Source: Hippea jasoniae (GTDB taxonomy: Bacteria > Campylobacterota_A > Desulfurellia > Desulfurellales > Hippeaceae). Taken from it: 64,000 nt of DNA. The DNA is taken from the NCBI RefSeq assembly GCF_000744435.1, contig NZ_JQLX01000016.1, positions 21,407 through 85,406 on the forward strand, in the 5' to 3' direction. Positions 16,834-27,122 of this stretch are shown here, piece after piece. A program made the position numbers and the translations under genes. A model generated the notes under the pieces. The model ran no database searches, was not told where the DNA came from, and saw only the letters and a program-made list of their open reading frames with translations. Every line of letters starts with the position of its first letter. Position 1 is the first letter of the stretch.

Positions 16834-18390
16834 TTATCCTTTTTTAACAACCACTGTTTGATTAACCTTATGTTGAATATTTATGTTGTAGCTGACAGTG
16901 GTTCTCTTTGTTTGATTTAAGAGATGCTCAACCGATACCCTCATCCTTGATAGGAATGTATTGGGGTATAAACCTATCCAGAAAACAAAAACAAGTAAAG
17001 GCACAAGATAGATCCACTCCCTTATATTCATATCCGGCAAACCAAGGTTCTTTGGGTTTGTAACCTTATTGAAGAATACCCGTTTATACATCGTAAGCAT
17101 ATATACAGCCGAGAAAATACCTCCAAATGCAACGATTATACCATAAACAGGATGTCTCAAAAATGAGCCAAGCAAAATCATAAATTCACCAACAAAACCG
17201 TTTGTACCAGGTACGGCAATAGATGAGAGAGTAAATATCATAAAGAATGTTGCAAATACGGGAACCAAAGCTGCAATGCCACCATATTCAGAAATAAGTC
17301 TTGTGTGCCTGCGCTCATATACTATTCCCACAACAAGGAACAGGGCGCCTGTCGAAATACCGTGGTTAATCATCTGTAGAATTGAACCCTCAACGCCTGT
17401 TTGCGTCAAAACAAACATACCCAACATCGAATAGCCAAGGTGGGAAACCGAAGAATAAGCAACAAGCTTTTTGATATCCGGCTGAACCATTGCAACAAAT
17501 GCACCATAAAATATACCGATAATAGCTAAAATTATTACAAGAACAGCAAAAGCCTGTGTCATGTCAGGGAACATCGGTAAATTGAATCTTAAAAATCCGT
17601 ATGTTCCCATCTTCAGCAATATACCAGCAAGCAAAACCGAGCCTGCCGTTGGTGCCTCAACATGTGCCCAGGGCAGCCATGTATGGAATGGCCACATCGG
17701 AACCTTGATAGCAAATGCTATGAAGAATGCAAGGAACAACCACAACTGTAGATGATGTGGCAATGGTTGATTCATAAGCTGCACCATGTCGGAGGTGTAA
17801 ACACCTGTGTATTTATGGTGCAGGAAGTATAAAGCCATTATTGCTACCATCATCAAAACACTACCTGCAAATGTGTAGAGGAAGAACTTCATCGTTGCAA
17901 ATACCCTGTTTGGTCCACCCCATATACCGATCATCATATACATCGGTATAAGCTGAACCTCCCAGAAGACATAGAAGAGAAACATATCAAGTGAAATAAA
18001 GACACCTAACATGCCTGTCTGCATAAGCAGTATGGTTATATTAAATAACTTAACCTTCTTATCAATAGCCTTCCATGTTGATAGCTGTGCAAGTGGTGTT
18101 AAAAATGTTGTCAAAAGCACCAAAAATAAACTTATGCCATCAACACCCACATAGTACTGAAAACCCAGTGATTTAATCCACGGTACGCGTTCCACAAACT
18201 GCATATGATATGTTGTTGGATCAAAGTAGAAAAATAGAGGCAATGAAATTAGAAAATCAAGCACAAGTACACCAAAGGTTACATAGCGTATCAAGTTTTC
18301 ATTCTTCTCGTTGATCAAAGCAACTAAAAATGCTCCAACCAATGGAAGAAAGGTTATTGTCGTTAAGATCGGAAAATGCAGCTGATTCAT
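16834..18390 (-). CDS. nuoM: NADH-quinone oxidoreductase subunit M
   Basis: A 518-residue antiporter-like subunit. The channel Glu is in FYVFWEVQLIPMYMMIGIWGG, followed by FAIKVPMWPFHTWLPWAHVEAP and KKLVAYSSVSHLGYSMLG. It has a short polar C-terminal tail ending in VVVKKG. It lies 15 bases after nuoL. Confidence 0.96.
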   Translation of the reverse strand: MNQLHFPILTTITFLPLVGAFLVALINEKNENLIRYVTFGVLVLDFLISLPLFFYFDPTTYHMQFVERVPWIKSLGFQYYVGVDGISLFLVLLTTFLTPLAQLSTWKAIDKKVKLFNITILLMQTGMLGVFISLDMFLFYVFWEVQLIPMYMMIGIWGGPNRVFATMKFFLYTFAGSVLMMVAIMALYFLHHKYTGVYTSDMVQLMNQPLPHHLQLWLFLAFFIAFAIKVPMWPFHTWLPWAHVEAPTAGSVLLAGILLKMGTYGFLRFNLPMFPDMTQAFAVLVIILAIIGIFYGAFVAMVQPDIKKLVAYSSVSHLGYSMLGMFVLTQTGVEGSILQMINHGISTGALFLVVGIVYERRHTRLISEYGGIAALVPVFATFFMIFTLSSIAVPGTNGFVGEFMILLGSFLRHPVYGIIVAFGGIFSAVYMLTMYKRVFFNKVTNPKNLGLPDMNIREWIYLVPLLVFVFWIGLYPNTFLSRMRVSVEHLLNQTKRTTVSYNINIQHKVNQTVVVKKG

Positions 18391-18405
18391 AAGCCCAACT
18401 CCTTA

Positions 18406-20304
18406 CTACATAATTTTAAGCAGGTACCAGCCACTTAACAGAAAGATCCCGAGACTGATCCAGTATGCATAGTTTGACACAAAACCGGTTTGAAGCAATC
18501 TCAAACCTTTACCAACTCTACCTGCAATCCAGCCAGAGCCATCTACCATTCCCTTATCTATCACAACAACATCAACAATCTTCCACAAAACATTTGTTGA
18601 AACCCACCAGAACGGTTTAACAATACAGCAATATACAAACTCATCAACATAGTACGTATTGGCAAGCAATGTATAGATTGGCCTGAACATACTTGCAATC
18701 TTTTCTGCAGTGATGACCTTTTTGATATATATCAGCCAGGCTGTAAATATTCCTGCCAAACCCATGGTTACAGATATACCCATTAGCAAAGCCTCAGAGT
18801 AGTGAGCCTCATGTGCAACCTCTGTTGTGGGTGCAGTGTGTGTTACAAACCACTCAAACGGAATATGGCCTGCGTACTGTATACCTACCCAGCCGCCAAT
18901 TATAGAGAGAATACCAAGCACCCACATAGGTAGGGTCATAACAGCTGGGGCTTCATGTGTATGCAATTCATGGTACAATCCCTCAACCTTTTCCTCGCCG
19001 TAGAAAACAGTAAACACAAATCTGAACATATAGAAGGCTGTCATAAAGGCTGTCACTTCACCAACAATCCAGATAATTGGATGACCCATCTCAAGGGCTG
19101 ATGCAAGAATGGCATCTTTTGAGAAAAATCCAGCAAAAGGCGGAATACCAGAAATTGCAAGTGATGCTATGACCATCAAGATTGCAGTCTGAGGCATATA
19201 TTTTTTCAGATTGCCCATCAAATCTATGGAGAGCAATCCCCTCATCGAGTGCATCACTGCACCTGCTCCAAGAAAGAGCAAGCCTTTAAAGAATGCATGT
19301 GTCATAAGGTGGAACATACCTGTCCAGTAGGCTCCAACACCAACACCTATAAACATGTATCCAAGCTGAGATAGTGTGGAGTATGCAAGAATCCTTTTTA
19401 TATCTTTATGCGTCAATGCCATTGTTGCTGCATAGAAGGCTGTAAACGCACCAACACTTGCCACAACCTCCTGAGCAACCGGTGTAAGTGAATATATAGC
19501 ATTGGATCTTGCAACCATGTAAACACCTGCTGTAACCATTGTTGCTGCATGAATCAACGATGAAACAGGTGTTGGACCTTCCATTGCATCTGTAAGCCAG
19601 ATATACAATGGAAACTGAGCGGACTTTCCAACTGCACCCAAAAATAGTGCAAGGCCTATAACCGTCGCGGCAGTTGATCCGTATCCCAGAACCTCTTCAG
19701 CTCTCGGGAAAATATTTGAATATGTGAGGCTGCCGAAATGGTAGATTAAAAACAACATACCGATAATGAAACCGGCATCACCTATCCTGTTTACAACAAA
19801 TGCCTTCTCACCTGCATCAGCAGCTGAGCTTTTCTCATACCAGAAACCGATCAACAGATAGGATGCCAGACCAACACCTTCCCAACCCACAAACATCAAG
19901 GCGTAGTTGTTGCCCAGAACAAGAATCAGCATCGCAGTAACAAATAGGTTGAGATAGGCAAAATACCTTGCATAACCCTTATCCCCCTTCATATAGCCGT
20001 TTGAGTAGATATGAATCATCCAGGAGACAAAGGTTACAACAAACAGCATAACAGCTGACACATAGTCTACTCTCAAACCAAAGGGTATCGCTACACCTTT
20101 AAAGGGCAACCATGTGTAGTAGGTGTATTCAACTATATGCCCTTTTAAAACGGAAATAATGGGAAACAATCCCAATAAAAATGAAATTCCCAAAGCAGAT
20201 GCAGCTATAACACCAGCAATCGGCTTTGTCCATTTGCCAAATATACCGTTGATTAAAAAGCCTATCAGCGGTGTTAAAATGATAAATAACAGTATTACCT
20301 TCAT
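18406..20304 (-). CDS. nuoL: NADH-quinone oxidoreductase subunit L
   Basis: A 632-residue subunit with 14 core transmembrane segments and the long lateral helix at the C-terminus. The channel Glu is in MFVGWEGVGLASYLLIGFWYE; AQFPLYIWLTDAMEGPTPVSSLIHAATMV is split by typical spacing, and KRILAYSTLSQLGYM follows. It pumps protons at the distal end of the membrane arm. Confidence 0.96.
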   Translation of the reverse strand: MKVILLFIILTPLIGFLINGIFGKWTKPIAGVIAASALGISFLLGLFPIISVLKGHIVEYTYYTWLPFKGVAIPFGLRVDYVSAVMLFVVTFVSWMIHIYSNGYMKGDKGYARYFAYLNLFVTAMLILVLGNNYALMFVGWEGVGLASYLLIGFWYEKSSAADAGEKAFVVNRIGDAGFIIGMLFLIYHFGSLTYSNIFPRAEEVLGYGSTAATVIGLALFLGAVGKSAQFPLYIWLTDAMEGPTPVSSLIHAATMVTAGVYMVARSNAIYSLTPVAQEVVASVGAFTAFYAATMALTHKDIKRILAYSTLSQLGYMFIGVGVGAYWTGMFHLMTHAFFKGLLFLGAGAVMHSMRGLLSIDLMGNLKKYMPQTAILMVIASLAISGIPPFAGFFSKDAILASALEMGHPIIWIVGEVTAFMTAFYMFRFVFTVFYGEEKVEGLYHELHTHEAPAVMTLPMWVLGILSIIGGWVGIQYAGHIPFEWFVTHTAPTTEVAHEAHYSEALLMGISVTMGLAGIFTAWLIYIKKVITAEKIASMFRPIYTLLANTYYVDEFVYCCIVKPFWWVSTNVLWKIVDVVVIDKGMVDGSGWIAGRVGKGLRLLQTGFVSNYAYWISLGIFLLSGWYLLKIM

Positions 20305-20316
20305 CGCTTTCCCCTC

Positions 20317-20613
20317 TCACTTTCTTAAGATTGAGAAGTCGTTCACATCCACGCTCTTTTTTGATTTATACATCATCACTGCAATAGCCAGGCCTATAGC
20401 CGTCTCAGATGCAGCAACCGCAGCCACAAATATAAACATCACCTGACCTGAAACATTACCCAAATAGTAAGACATTGTAATAAGCAGCAATCCCGCACCG
20501 TTTATCATCACCTCAAGCGACATCAATACAATCATAAAGTTACGCCTGATCATAACGCCTGTGGCGCCAATGGCTATTAGCAGTGCAGATACAATCAAAT
20601 ATTCGCTAAACAT
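20317..20613 (-). CDS. nuoK: NADH-quinone oxidoreductase subunit K
   Basis: A 98-residue protein with three hydrophobic segments and the conserved membrane Glu in LMSLEVMINGAGLLLI, plus a second Glu in AVAASETAIGLAIAV. These are the signature residues of NuoK. It lies between nuoJ and nuoL with short gaps. Confidence 0.96.
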   Translation of the reverse strand: MFSEYLIVSALLIAIGATGVMIRRNFMIVLMSLEVMINGAGLLLITMSYYLGNVSGQVMFIFVAAVAASETAIGLAIAVMMYKSKKSVDVNDFSILRK

Positions 20614-20623
20614 ATCAACCCCC

Positions 20624-21136
20624 TTACTTTATCTCCCTTTTTGTCAGAACAACAGCGCCAAGCAGTGCAACAAGGAGGATTATCGCTGTAACTTCAAAGG
20701 GGAATAGGTAGTGTTTAAACAAAATTTCACCTATCATCTTTGTATTGGAGCCGTCCATCGTGAGATTTTTGCCAGCATTGGCAAGGTCAATTTTTACCTT
20801 TATTGCCAGATAAGCAAGATCCAACAGCAATCCAGCACCGATTAGAGCAGGAAAGTATGCATGAGAATTAAATCTCTTAAGACCTTCGATGGTTCGCCTA
20901 TCCATGACCATCATAGTTAGCATTATCATAACGGCGATGGCTCCAGCATATACAATAATCTGCAGCATAGCATTAAACTGTGCATGCAGCATAACAAACA
21001 GCCCAGCAATGCCAAAGAATGTCAACACCATCCACAGAGCCGCCCGATATGGGTTTTTGCTCAACACAACCCCTAAAGCCGAACCAACCGTTATAAGTGC
21101 GATAATGTAAAATACAATTGCTTCCATAACCATCAC
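20624..21136 (-). CDS. nuoJ: NADH-quinone oxidoreductase subunit J
   Basis: A 170-residue membrane subunit with five hydrophobic segments. It includes the third-helix region AMLQIIVYAGAIAVMIMLTMM, a pi-bulge segment conserved in NuoJ. It overlaps nuoI by 4 bases. Confidence 0.94.
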   Translation of the reverse strand: MMVMEAIVFYIIALITVGSALGVVLSKNPYRAALWMVLTFFGIAGLFVMLHAQFNAMLQIIVYAGAIAVMIMLTMMVMDRRTIEGLKRFNSHAYFPALIGAGLLLDLAYLAIKVKIDLANAGKNLTMDGSNTKMIGEILFKHYLFPFEVTAIILLVALLGAVVLTKREIK

Positions 21137-21546
21137 CCTTCTTTACTTTTTAGAAGTTGCTCTTTTGTATAAACAAACTTCTCCCTATCATACTCAGAAA
21201 GCTCATACTTATCTGTCATACTCAATGCAAGCTCAGGACACACCTCAACACACAAGCCGCAAAACAAACACCTGCCTAAGTCGATCTCATATTCGGCAGC
21301 GTTTTTCGTGTGATCATCATTCTCAACAGGTGTAATTTTTATACATTTCGAAGGACAAACCCTTTCACACAAGCCGCAGTCGATACACTTAATCTTTTCA
21401 GAGCCTTCAAATTTCTCAAGTGCATGCAGCCATCTTCCCCTTTCGGGCACCTCAAGCCTTTCATCGGGGTACTGACAGGTAACTGCATGTGTAAACAGAT
21501 ATTTTATCGTAACCGATAAACCTTTTCTTAAATCATTAAACAACAT
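21133..21546 (-). CDS. nuoI: NADH-quinone oxidoreductase subunit I (2x[4Fe-4S])
   Basis: A 137-residue ferredoxin-like subunit with two cluster motifs, CIDCGLCERVCPSKCI and CLFCGLCVEVCPELA, which hold the N6a and N6b clusters leading to N2. The amphipathic N-terminal helix (LRKGLSVTIKYLFTHAVTCQYP) anchors it to the membrane arm. It lies between nuoH and nuoJ. Confidence 0.96.
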   Translation of the reverse strand: MLFNDLRKGLSVTIKYLFTHAVTCQYPDERLEVPERGRWLHALEKFEGSEKIKCIDCGLCERVCPSKCIKITPVENDDHTKNAAEYEIDLGRCLFCGLCVEVCPELALSMTDKYELSEYDREKFVYTKEQLLKSKEG

Positions 21547-21555
21547 GGCATCCTC

Positions 21556-22548
21556 CTAAAACACCGGTAAGCCTACTGTTAAAGCAAAGCCTGTCCAGAG
21601 TATATTTAGAATCATAAGAGGTAGTAGAGCCTTCCATGCGATATCCATTAACTGGTCGTATCTGTATCGTGGGAATGTGCCCCAGAACCATGTGAACATA
21701 AATATAAACGCTAAAACCTTAATCCAGTACCAGACAAACCCCGGTAGTATGGGTCCGTTCCAGCCACCCAAGAACATTATTACTGCAAGAGCAGATACAA
21801 CGAAGATTGTGACATACTGGCCAAAGAAAAACATACCCATTTTCAAACCAGAAAACTCTGTCATATGACCAGCAACCAACTCTGGCTCAGCCTCAGGTAA
21901 GTCAAACGGCACCCTTGCACATGCAGCAATCATTGCAATAACAAAAGCTACAAAAGCAAAGGGTTGATAGAATACAAACCAGAGATGCTTTTGAGCTGCT
22001 ACTATTTCGTTAATATCAAGAGAATGCGCCATTAAGATCGGGTTCAGTAAAGCTAAAGCTAAAATTGCCTCATAACTGACAACCTGCGCTGCTTCTCTTT
22101 GCGAACCTGTGAATGAATATTTGTTTCCGCCTGATGCGATACCAGCCGTTAGAACACCAAAAGAGGCAAGCCCAAGCATCGCAAGTATAAACAGTATATC
22201 GACTTTGGAATGGAATACGCTTAAATAAAATACCTTTCCGCCTGAAAGGTGAATCGGAGGACCAAATGGAATTGCTATAGCAGCAGCAAACGGTAGTGTA
22301 GCAGCAATTGCAGGAGCAAGCCAGAAAAGTAGCTTATCAGCACGCTCTGGAATTACATCCTCCTTCCAAAACGATTTAATTGTATCTGCGATAGGCTGTA
22401 GCAATCCATGCCAGCCAACCCTTTTTGGTCCTATTCGCTGCTGCATATGACCTATAACCTTTCTTTCATACCATGTCGCATACATAACATATACACTAAG
22501 AACTGTCACAACAACTATCAGTTTAATGATTGCTATCAATACTTCCAT
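21556..22548 (-). CDS. nuoH: NADH-quinone oxidoreductase subunit H
   Basis: A 330-residue membrane subunit forming the quinone chamber. It shows YATWYERKVIGHMQQRIGP near the N-terminus, and the acidic loop PFDLPEAEPELVAGHMTEFSG, which contacts the quinone site. The start is 2 bases after the nuoG stop. Confidence 0.96.
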   Translation of the reverse strand: MEVLIAIIKLIVVVTVLSVYVMYATWYERKVIGHMQQRIGPKRVGWHGLLQPIADTIKSFWKEDVIPERADKLLFWLAPAIAATLPFAAAIAIPFGPPIHLSGGKVFYLSVFHSKVDILFILAMLGLASFGVLTAGIASGGNKYSFTGSQREAAQVVSYEAILALALLNPILMAHSLDINEIVAAQKHLWFVFYQPFAFVAFVIAMIAACARVPFDLPEAEPELVAGHMTEFSGLKMGMFFFGQYVTIFVVSALAVIMFLGGWNGPILPGFVWYWIKVLAFIFMFTWFWGTFPRYRYDQLMDIAWKALLPLMILNILWTGFALTVGLPVF

Positions 22549-22550
22549 GG

Positions 22551-24896
22551 CTACTCACCCTTCGTTATTTTTGCACTGAATAGGTTATTTAACGAACCGG
22601 CTACATTGAAGCCGTTTAAACCATCATACCACAATGTCACACCTGCAACGCCCTCGGGTTGAGCCTCATCAACTCTAACAACAGCTTCAATGGAACCTTC
22701 ACCTGAAACTGTTACCCTATCACCTGTTGATACACCCAGCTTTTCTGCATCTGTCTTGCTCAACTCAACCCAGCCCTCAGGTGATGCAATCGATGCTCCA
22801 TCGCCAAATGATGAGAATATGCCGCTTCTAAACTTGGAGTAGATAAGTGCACCCTTAAACTCTTCAGCAAATTCAAAACTGCTGTTGGATGTAGAGACAA
22901 AGCTTTCAACAGAGGGCTGAATAGCAAACTCTCCCTTTAAAGCCTCCTGCACTTTACCCATTCCAAGTTTTGTACCCAATTTTTCAGCCATTTCAACAAG
23001 CAATTGATATGCTGTCTCAAAACCCTCATCAATTGCCTTCGAAACCCTGTTTAGCTTACCCTCAATATTGATGTAATGCCCATCAGTTGCAGCAAAAGTT
23101 GTAGTGGGCAAGACAACAGCTGCTTTTGAGGTCATTCTACTTGGATAACTATCAAACAAAATAATATTGGCTTTTGAGGATATTTCATCAACATCGCTAT
23201 CGCTAAAAAGCGTATGAAGGTCTGCATTCATCAAGATCAATGTCTTAACAGAGCCATCCAAAACCTTTTCTTTTAGATCATAGATATTGAAAACCCTCTC
23301 TGTCTTTTTGCCAAACAAACCAAAACCATTTGTTAAACCGCTAAAGATAGCTCCATATGCGTTGTTGTATTTACTTGAAACATACAGTCTTACTTTATCC
23401 TTTACCAGCATAAGCAGATTGCTTATAGCCTTTGCAATTTCATCTCCAAATGGTCTTTCTAACGCCTCCTGACCCACTACAAAAGCAACCTTCTTTGCTG
23501 AACTTATAAGTTCCAAAGTCTCCTGAGCAATCTCATAACCACCGTCTTCAACAGGTATATCAACACCCAGGGCTTTCGACAGATTTGCCGCAAGGGAGTT
23601 TAAAAACTTAAGTTCATCGCCAACTGCATACCTCAAAGGATTGCTGCCCAGGGTATCTATCTTCGTATCGCGCCAGTATGCTGTAATCAGTTTTGAAACA
23701 CCCAGCAGCTTAACATTTCTTGTTATCTGCCAGTCGAGTCTGGGCATCTCGTTTGCAAAATCGCCACCGAAGGCAAAAATCAGATCGCAATCCTCCATAT
23801 CCCTTATGTTGTTAAACGCTGCTACACCCTCGGGAAGAACGCTGTATAGCTTTGCAATGTGGGTTGAGGCAAATGAGTCAACATTGTTGGATTTAACGAC
23901 ATCATCAAGGAAAAATCTTAACATAAGCTGATCTTCAACAGTCTCTCTACCACCACAAATAGCAGCGATGTTTTCCGGTTTTGTTGAAGATATTAACTTT
24001 ACAGCCTTATCGAGAGCCGATTCTTTTGTTGTCTGGCGTCCATTGACATAGTAATCAGAAAGTCTCCTATCAATCACAGAATAGTTAAACCTTCCAAGAT
24101 TACAGAGGTTTGCCAGATTTGGTGTATCATCTTTAGAGGTAACCCTTAAAACCTTATTATCCTTTACATTCAAGTCCATCTGACATCCCGATGCACAAAA
24201 CTGACATGTGGTGGGAACTTTCTCCATCTCCCAGGGGCGTGCTTTGTATTTAAACAGCTTTGAGCTCATAGCGCCTGTCGGGCAGATGCTTACGCACTGT
24301 CCGCAGAACTCACATTCAAGCGGTTTGCCATCTTTTGTGTCAACCTCTCTACCACCCCACTCTTTCTTAACCATTGCCAGAATACCAAAATTGACAACCT
24401 TATCGCAGATAGTTACGCATCTTCTACACTGGATACATAGATTTGCATCGTGATGGATAATTCGCCACTCATGATGAATGCTTCTGTTGGGAACGCTTAA
24501 TGGATCAGCCTCCTCTTCAAGTGGGTTTTCTGTGATATTTAATTCATAATTGATATCCTGTAGATCACATTCACCACTTTTATCGCAGACACCACACTGC
24601 AATGGGTGGAATTTATCCCACTCCCAAACGATCTTTTTTCTCTGCTCAATAACCTTTTCGCTATCTGTCAAAACCTCCATGCCATCTTTAACCTTAAAAG
24701 CGCAGGACAGCATCGGTTTTTTCATTCCCACTATCTCAACAGCACAGATCCTACAAGCACCGATTGCGCCAAATCTGTCTGAGTAGCAGATAGCGGGTAT
24801 ATAAACGCCGTTTCTTCTTGCTACATCAAGGATGGTTTCGCCTTTTTTTGCCTCATACTCTTTGCCATTAATCTTTATTTTTACAGTATCCGCCAT
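22551..24896 (-). CDS. nuoG: NADH-quinone oxidoreductase subunit G
   Basis: A 781-residue iron-sulfur subunit. The N-terminal [2Fe-2S] domain has CYSDRFGAIGACRIC. The His-ligated cluster motif is HPLQCGVCDKSGECDLQ. Ferredoxin motifs CIQCRRCVTICD and CEFCGQCVSICP follow, and the extra N7-type motif CQFCASGC starts the molybdopterin-oxidoreductase-like domain. I set the start at ATG 24896, with AAGGGGTG upstream; an in-frame ATG 14 codons earlier lies inside nuoD and lacks support. With no nuoE/nuoF in the operon, NuoG is probably the electron entry point for ferredoxin or another donor. Confidence 0.94.
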   Translation of the reverse strand: MADTVKIKINGKEYEAKKGETILDVARRNGVYIPAICYSDRFGAIGACRICAVEIVGMKKPMLSCAFKVKDGMEVLTDSEKVIEQRKKIVWEWDKFHPLQCGVCDKSGECDLQDINYELNITENPLEEEADPLSVPNRSIHHEWRIIHHDANLCIQCRRCVTICDKVVNFGILAMVKKEWGGREVDTKDGKPLECEFCGQCVSICPTGAMSSKLFKYKARPWEMEKVPTTCQFCASGCQMDLNVKDNKVLRVTSKDDTPNLANLCNLGRFNYSVIDRRLSDYYVNGRQTTKESALDKAVKLISSTKPENIAAICGGRETVEDQLMLRFFLDDVVKSNNVDSFASTHIAKLYSVLPEGVAAFNNIRDMEDCDLIFAFGGDFANEMPRLDWQITRNVKLLGVSKLITAYWRDTKIDTLGSNPLRYAVGDELKFLNSLAANLSKALGVDIPVEDGGYEIAQETLELISSAKKVAFVVGQEALERPFGDEIAKAISNLLMLVKDKVRLYVSSKYNNAYGAIFSGLTNGFGLFGKKTERVFNIYDLKEKVLDGSVKTLILMNADLHTLFSDSDVDEISSKANIILFDSYPSRMTSKAAVVLPTTTFAATDGHYINIEGKLNRVSKAIDEGFETAYQLLVEMAEKLGTKLGMGKVQEALKGEFAIQPSVESFVSTSNSSFEFAEEFKGALIYSKFRSGIFSSFGDGASIASPEGWVELSKTDAEKLGVSTGDRVTVSGEGSIEAVVRVDEAQPEGVAGVTLWYDGLNGFNVAGSLNNLFSAKITKGE

Positions 24897-24906
24897 TTTG
24901 CACCCC

Positions 24907-26103
24907 TTATCTATCGCATTCGCCAAACACGAAGTCAAGACTACCGATTACCGAGATAATATCCGCTATCAAACCGCCCTTAACCATCTTTGGCATAGCA
25001 GAGATATTGATAAACGACGGCGAGCGGATCTTTAATCTGTATGGCTTACCTTCACCTGTTGAGTAGATGTAGAATCCAAGTTCACCTTTGGGGTTTTCAG
25101 CGCCAAAGTAAACCTCACCAGCAGGTGCCTTTATACCCTTAACAACTTTTACAAAATGTTTCATTAAGGCGTAATTGTTCATCATAAGGCGCTCTTTGGG
25201 CTCCCAGACATACTCAGGCTTATCTATCATTGCTGGACCATCTGGGATTTTCTCAATACACTGCTCAAGTATCTTGTTTGACTGAACCATCTCATCCATT
25301 CTCACAAGGTAGCGTGCATAAACATCACCTTCATCATACACAGGGATCTCAAAATCAAGCTCAGGGTAAACAAGATAGGGCATGTCGCGCCTTAGATCCC
25401 AATCAACACCGCTACCCCTCGTGCATGGTCCAGCTATACCGTAGTTGATTGCATCCTCTTTTGAAATATAACCAACATCCTTTGTCCTTTTAAGCCAGAT
25501 TCTATTTTTGGTAAGGAGCGTGTGATACTCCTTAACCTTCTTTGGAAATAGCTTAACAAACTCTTTAAGCTTATCCATAAAACCATCGGGCAGGTCTCTT
25601 GCAACACCACCAATTCTTATGTAGTTGTATGTGAGCCTATTACCGCATGCCATCTCATACATATCAAGTATATATTCCCTCTCCCTGAAGCAGTAGAGGA
25701 AAACCGTCATAGCACCAATATCAAGGGCATGGGTAGCAAGCCAGACAAGATGCGATGCAATCCTTCCAAGCTCAGCCATAATAACCCTGATATACTGAGC
25801 TCTTTCAGGAATCTCTTTATCTATTCCTAAAAGCTTCTCCACCGCCATTGCATAGGCAAGGTTGTTGTTCATGGCAGCAAGGTAATCCAGCCTATCTGTA
25901 TAGGGGTTAAACTGCTGATAGGTCATGTTTTCGGCAAGTTTCTCTATACCCCTATGCAAAAAACCTACCTGGGGGTCGGAGTCTACAATCCTCTCACCAT
26001 CCAGCTTTACCACATACCTCAAAACGCCATGTGTGGCTGGATGTTGCGGACCAACATTGATTATAACCTCTCTTTCATTATTAACCCTGTAAGTTTCATT
26101 CAT
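24907..26103 (-). CDS. nuoD: NADH-quinone oxidoreductase subunit D
   Basis: A 398-residue subunit with the family start INVGPQHPATHGVLR and the segment VGFLHRGIEKLAE, and a C-terminal GELGFYIYSTGEGKPYRLKI region; it ends FVFGECDR. It forms the quinone-binding pocket with NuoB. It is encoded separately from nuoC, 12 bases downstream of it. Confidence 0.96.
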   Translation of the reverse strand: MNETYRVNNEREVIINVGPQHPATHGVLRYVVKLDGERIVDSDPQVGFLHRGIEKLAENMTYQQFNPYTDRLDYLAAMNNNLAYAMAVEKLLGIDKEIPERAQYIRVIMAELGRIASHLVWLATHALDIGAMTVFLYCFREREYILDMYEMACGNRLTYNYIRIGGVARDLPDGFMDKLKEFVKLFPKKVKEYHTLLTKNRIWLKRTKDVGYISKEDAINYGIAGPCTRGSGVDWDLRRDMPYLVYPELDFEIPVYDEGDVYARYLVRMDEMVQSNKILEQCIEKIPDGPAMIDKPEYVWEPKERLMMNNYALMKHFVKVVKGIKAPAGEVYFGAENPKGELGFYIYSTGEGKPYRLKIRSPSFINISAMPKMVKGGLIADIISVIGSLDFVFGECDR

Positions 26104-26115
26104 AATCCGATCTCC

Positions 26116-26646
26116 TTAAGGCATCCTTGTGTGTCTTGGCTTTTTGAGTTGACCCTCTGGGAGGTGCTTATCAAGCCAGACATCATCCTCTGGCCTACCC
26201 TTAAGAGGATAATCCTTTCTTAATGGATGCCCCTCCCAGTCCTCTGGCATCAATACTCTCCTCAAATCTGGATGGTTGTTAAATGTGATGCCAAACATAT
26301 CGTAGATTTCCCTTTCATCCCAGTCAGCAGAATGCCATATGTCGCATACGCTATCTACAGGCTCATCTTCCTTTGTTCTTGTTTTAACACGCATTATCAT
26401 CTTGTAATCAAGGGACCTTAGCTCATAGACAAGGTAAAATCTTTCACCCCTATCGGGGAAATCTACCGCCGTAGCAAGAACAAGATAGTCAAATTTTAGC
26501 TCTGGATCATCGTGCAAAAACTGCATCAATTCGTGCAACTTTTCTTTTTTTACAGTTACCGATAACTCATCTCTAAAAGTATCATGCTCTATAATCCATT
26601 CGCCAAACCTGGCATTGATCTTCTCAAACAACTCCTCGTTAGTCAT
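26116..26646 (-). CDS. nuoC: NADH-quinone oxidoreductase subunit C
   Basis: A 176-residue subunit with the signature DWDEREIYDMFGITFNNHP followed by LRRVLMPEDWEGHPLRKDYP. It packs against NuoD and NuoB in the peripheral arm. The C-terminal tail (LPEGQLKKPRHTRMP) is basic. Confidence 0.95.
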   Translation of the reverse strand: MTNEELFEKINARFGEWIIEHDTFRDELSVTVKKEKLHELMQFLHDDPELKFDYLVLATAVDFPDRGERFYLVYELRSLDYKMIMRVKTRTKEDEPVDSVCDIWHSADWDEREIYDMFGITFNNHPDLRRVLMPEDWEGHPLRKDYPLKGRPEDDVWLDKHLPEGQLKKPRHTRMP

Positions 26647-26660
26647 AAGACTCTCCTTTT

Positions 26661-27122
26661 TTAGGCTTTCATTGAGCCTTCTCTTCTGATCTTCTCCTGA
26701 AGCTTCATAATACCGAATAGCAGACCTTCAGGTCTTGGCGGGCATCCTGGCACATAAACATCTACAGGCATAACTGTATCAACACCCTGAACAACACTGT
26801 AGGTGTCAAACATGCCACCGGTGTTTGCGCAGGAACCCATTGAGATAACCCATTTTGGATGGGGCATCTGGTCATAAACCTTTCTTGCTGCAATAGCCAT
26901 CTTTTTTGTTAGTGTTCCTGCAATAATCATAATATCTGAATGTCTGGGAGATGCCCTGAAAACAACACCAAACCTGTCAAGGTCGAATCGGGAGGCTCCT
27001 GTTGCCATCATCTCAATAGCACAGCAGGCAAGTCCAAATGTCATAGGCCATAGCGATGAATATCTCGCCCAGCTTACAAGCTTGTCAAGCTTTGTCGTAA
27101 TCCAAGGATTCTCTACTCCCAT
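26661..27122 (-). CDS. nuoB: NADH-quinone oxidoreductase subunit B
   Basis: A 153-residue subunit binding cluster N2. The four ligand cysteines are visible: the tandem pair in LACCAIEMM, one in [13 protein letters not shown] and one in VPGCPPRPE. The quinone-site segment [19 protein letters not shown] is intact. It overlaps nuoA by 10 bases. Confidence 0.96.
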   Translation of the reverse strand: MGVENPWITTKLDKLVSWARYSSLWPMTFGLACCAIEMMATGASRFDLDRFGVVFRASPRHSDIMIIAGTLTKKMAIAARKVYDQMPHPKWVISMGSCANTGGMFDTYSVVQGVDTVMPVDVYVPGCPPRPEGLLFGIMKLQEKIRREGSMKA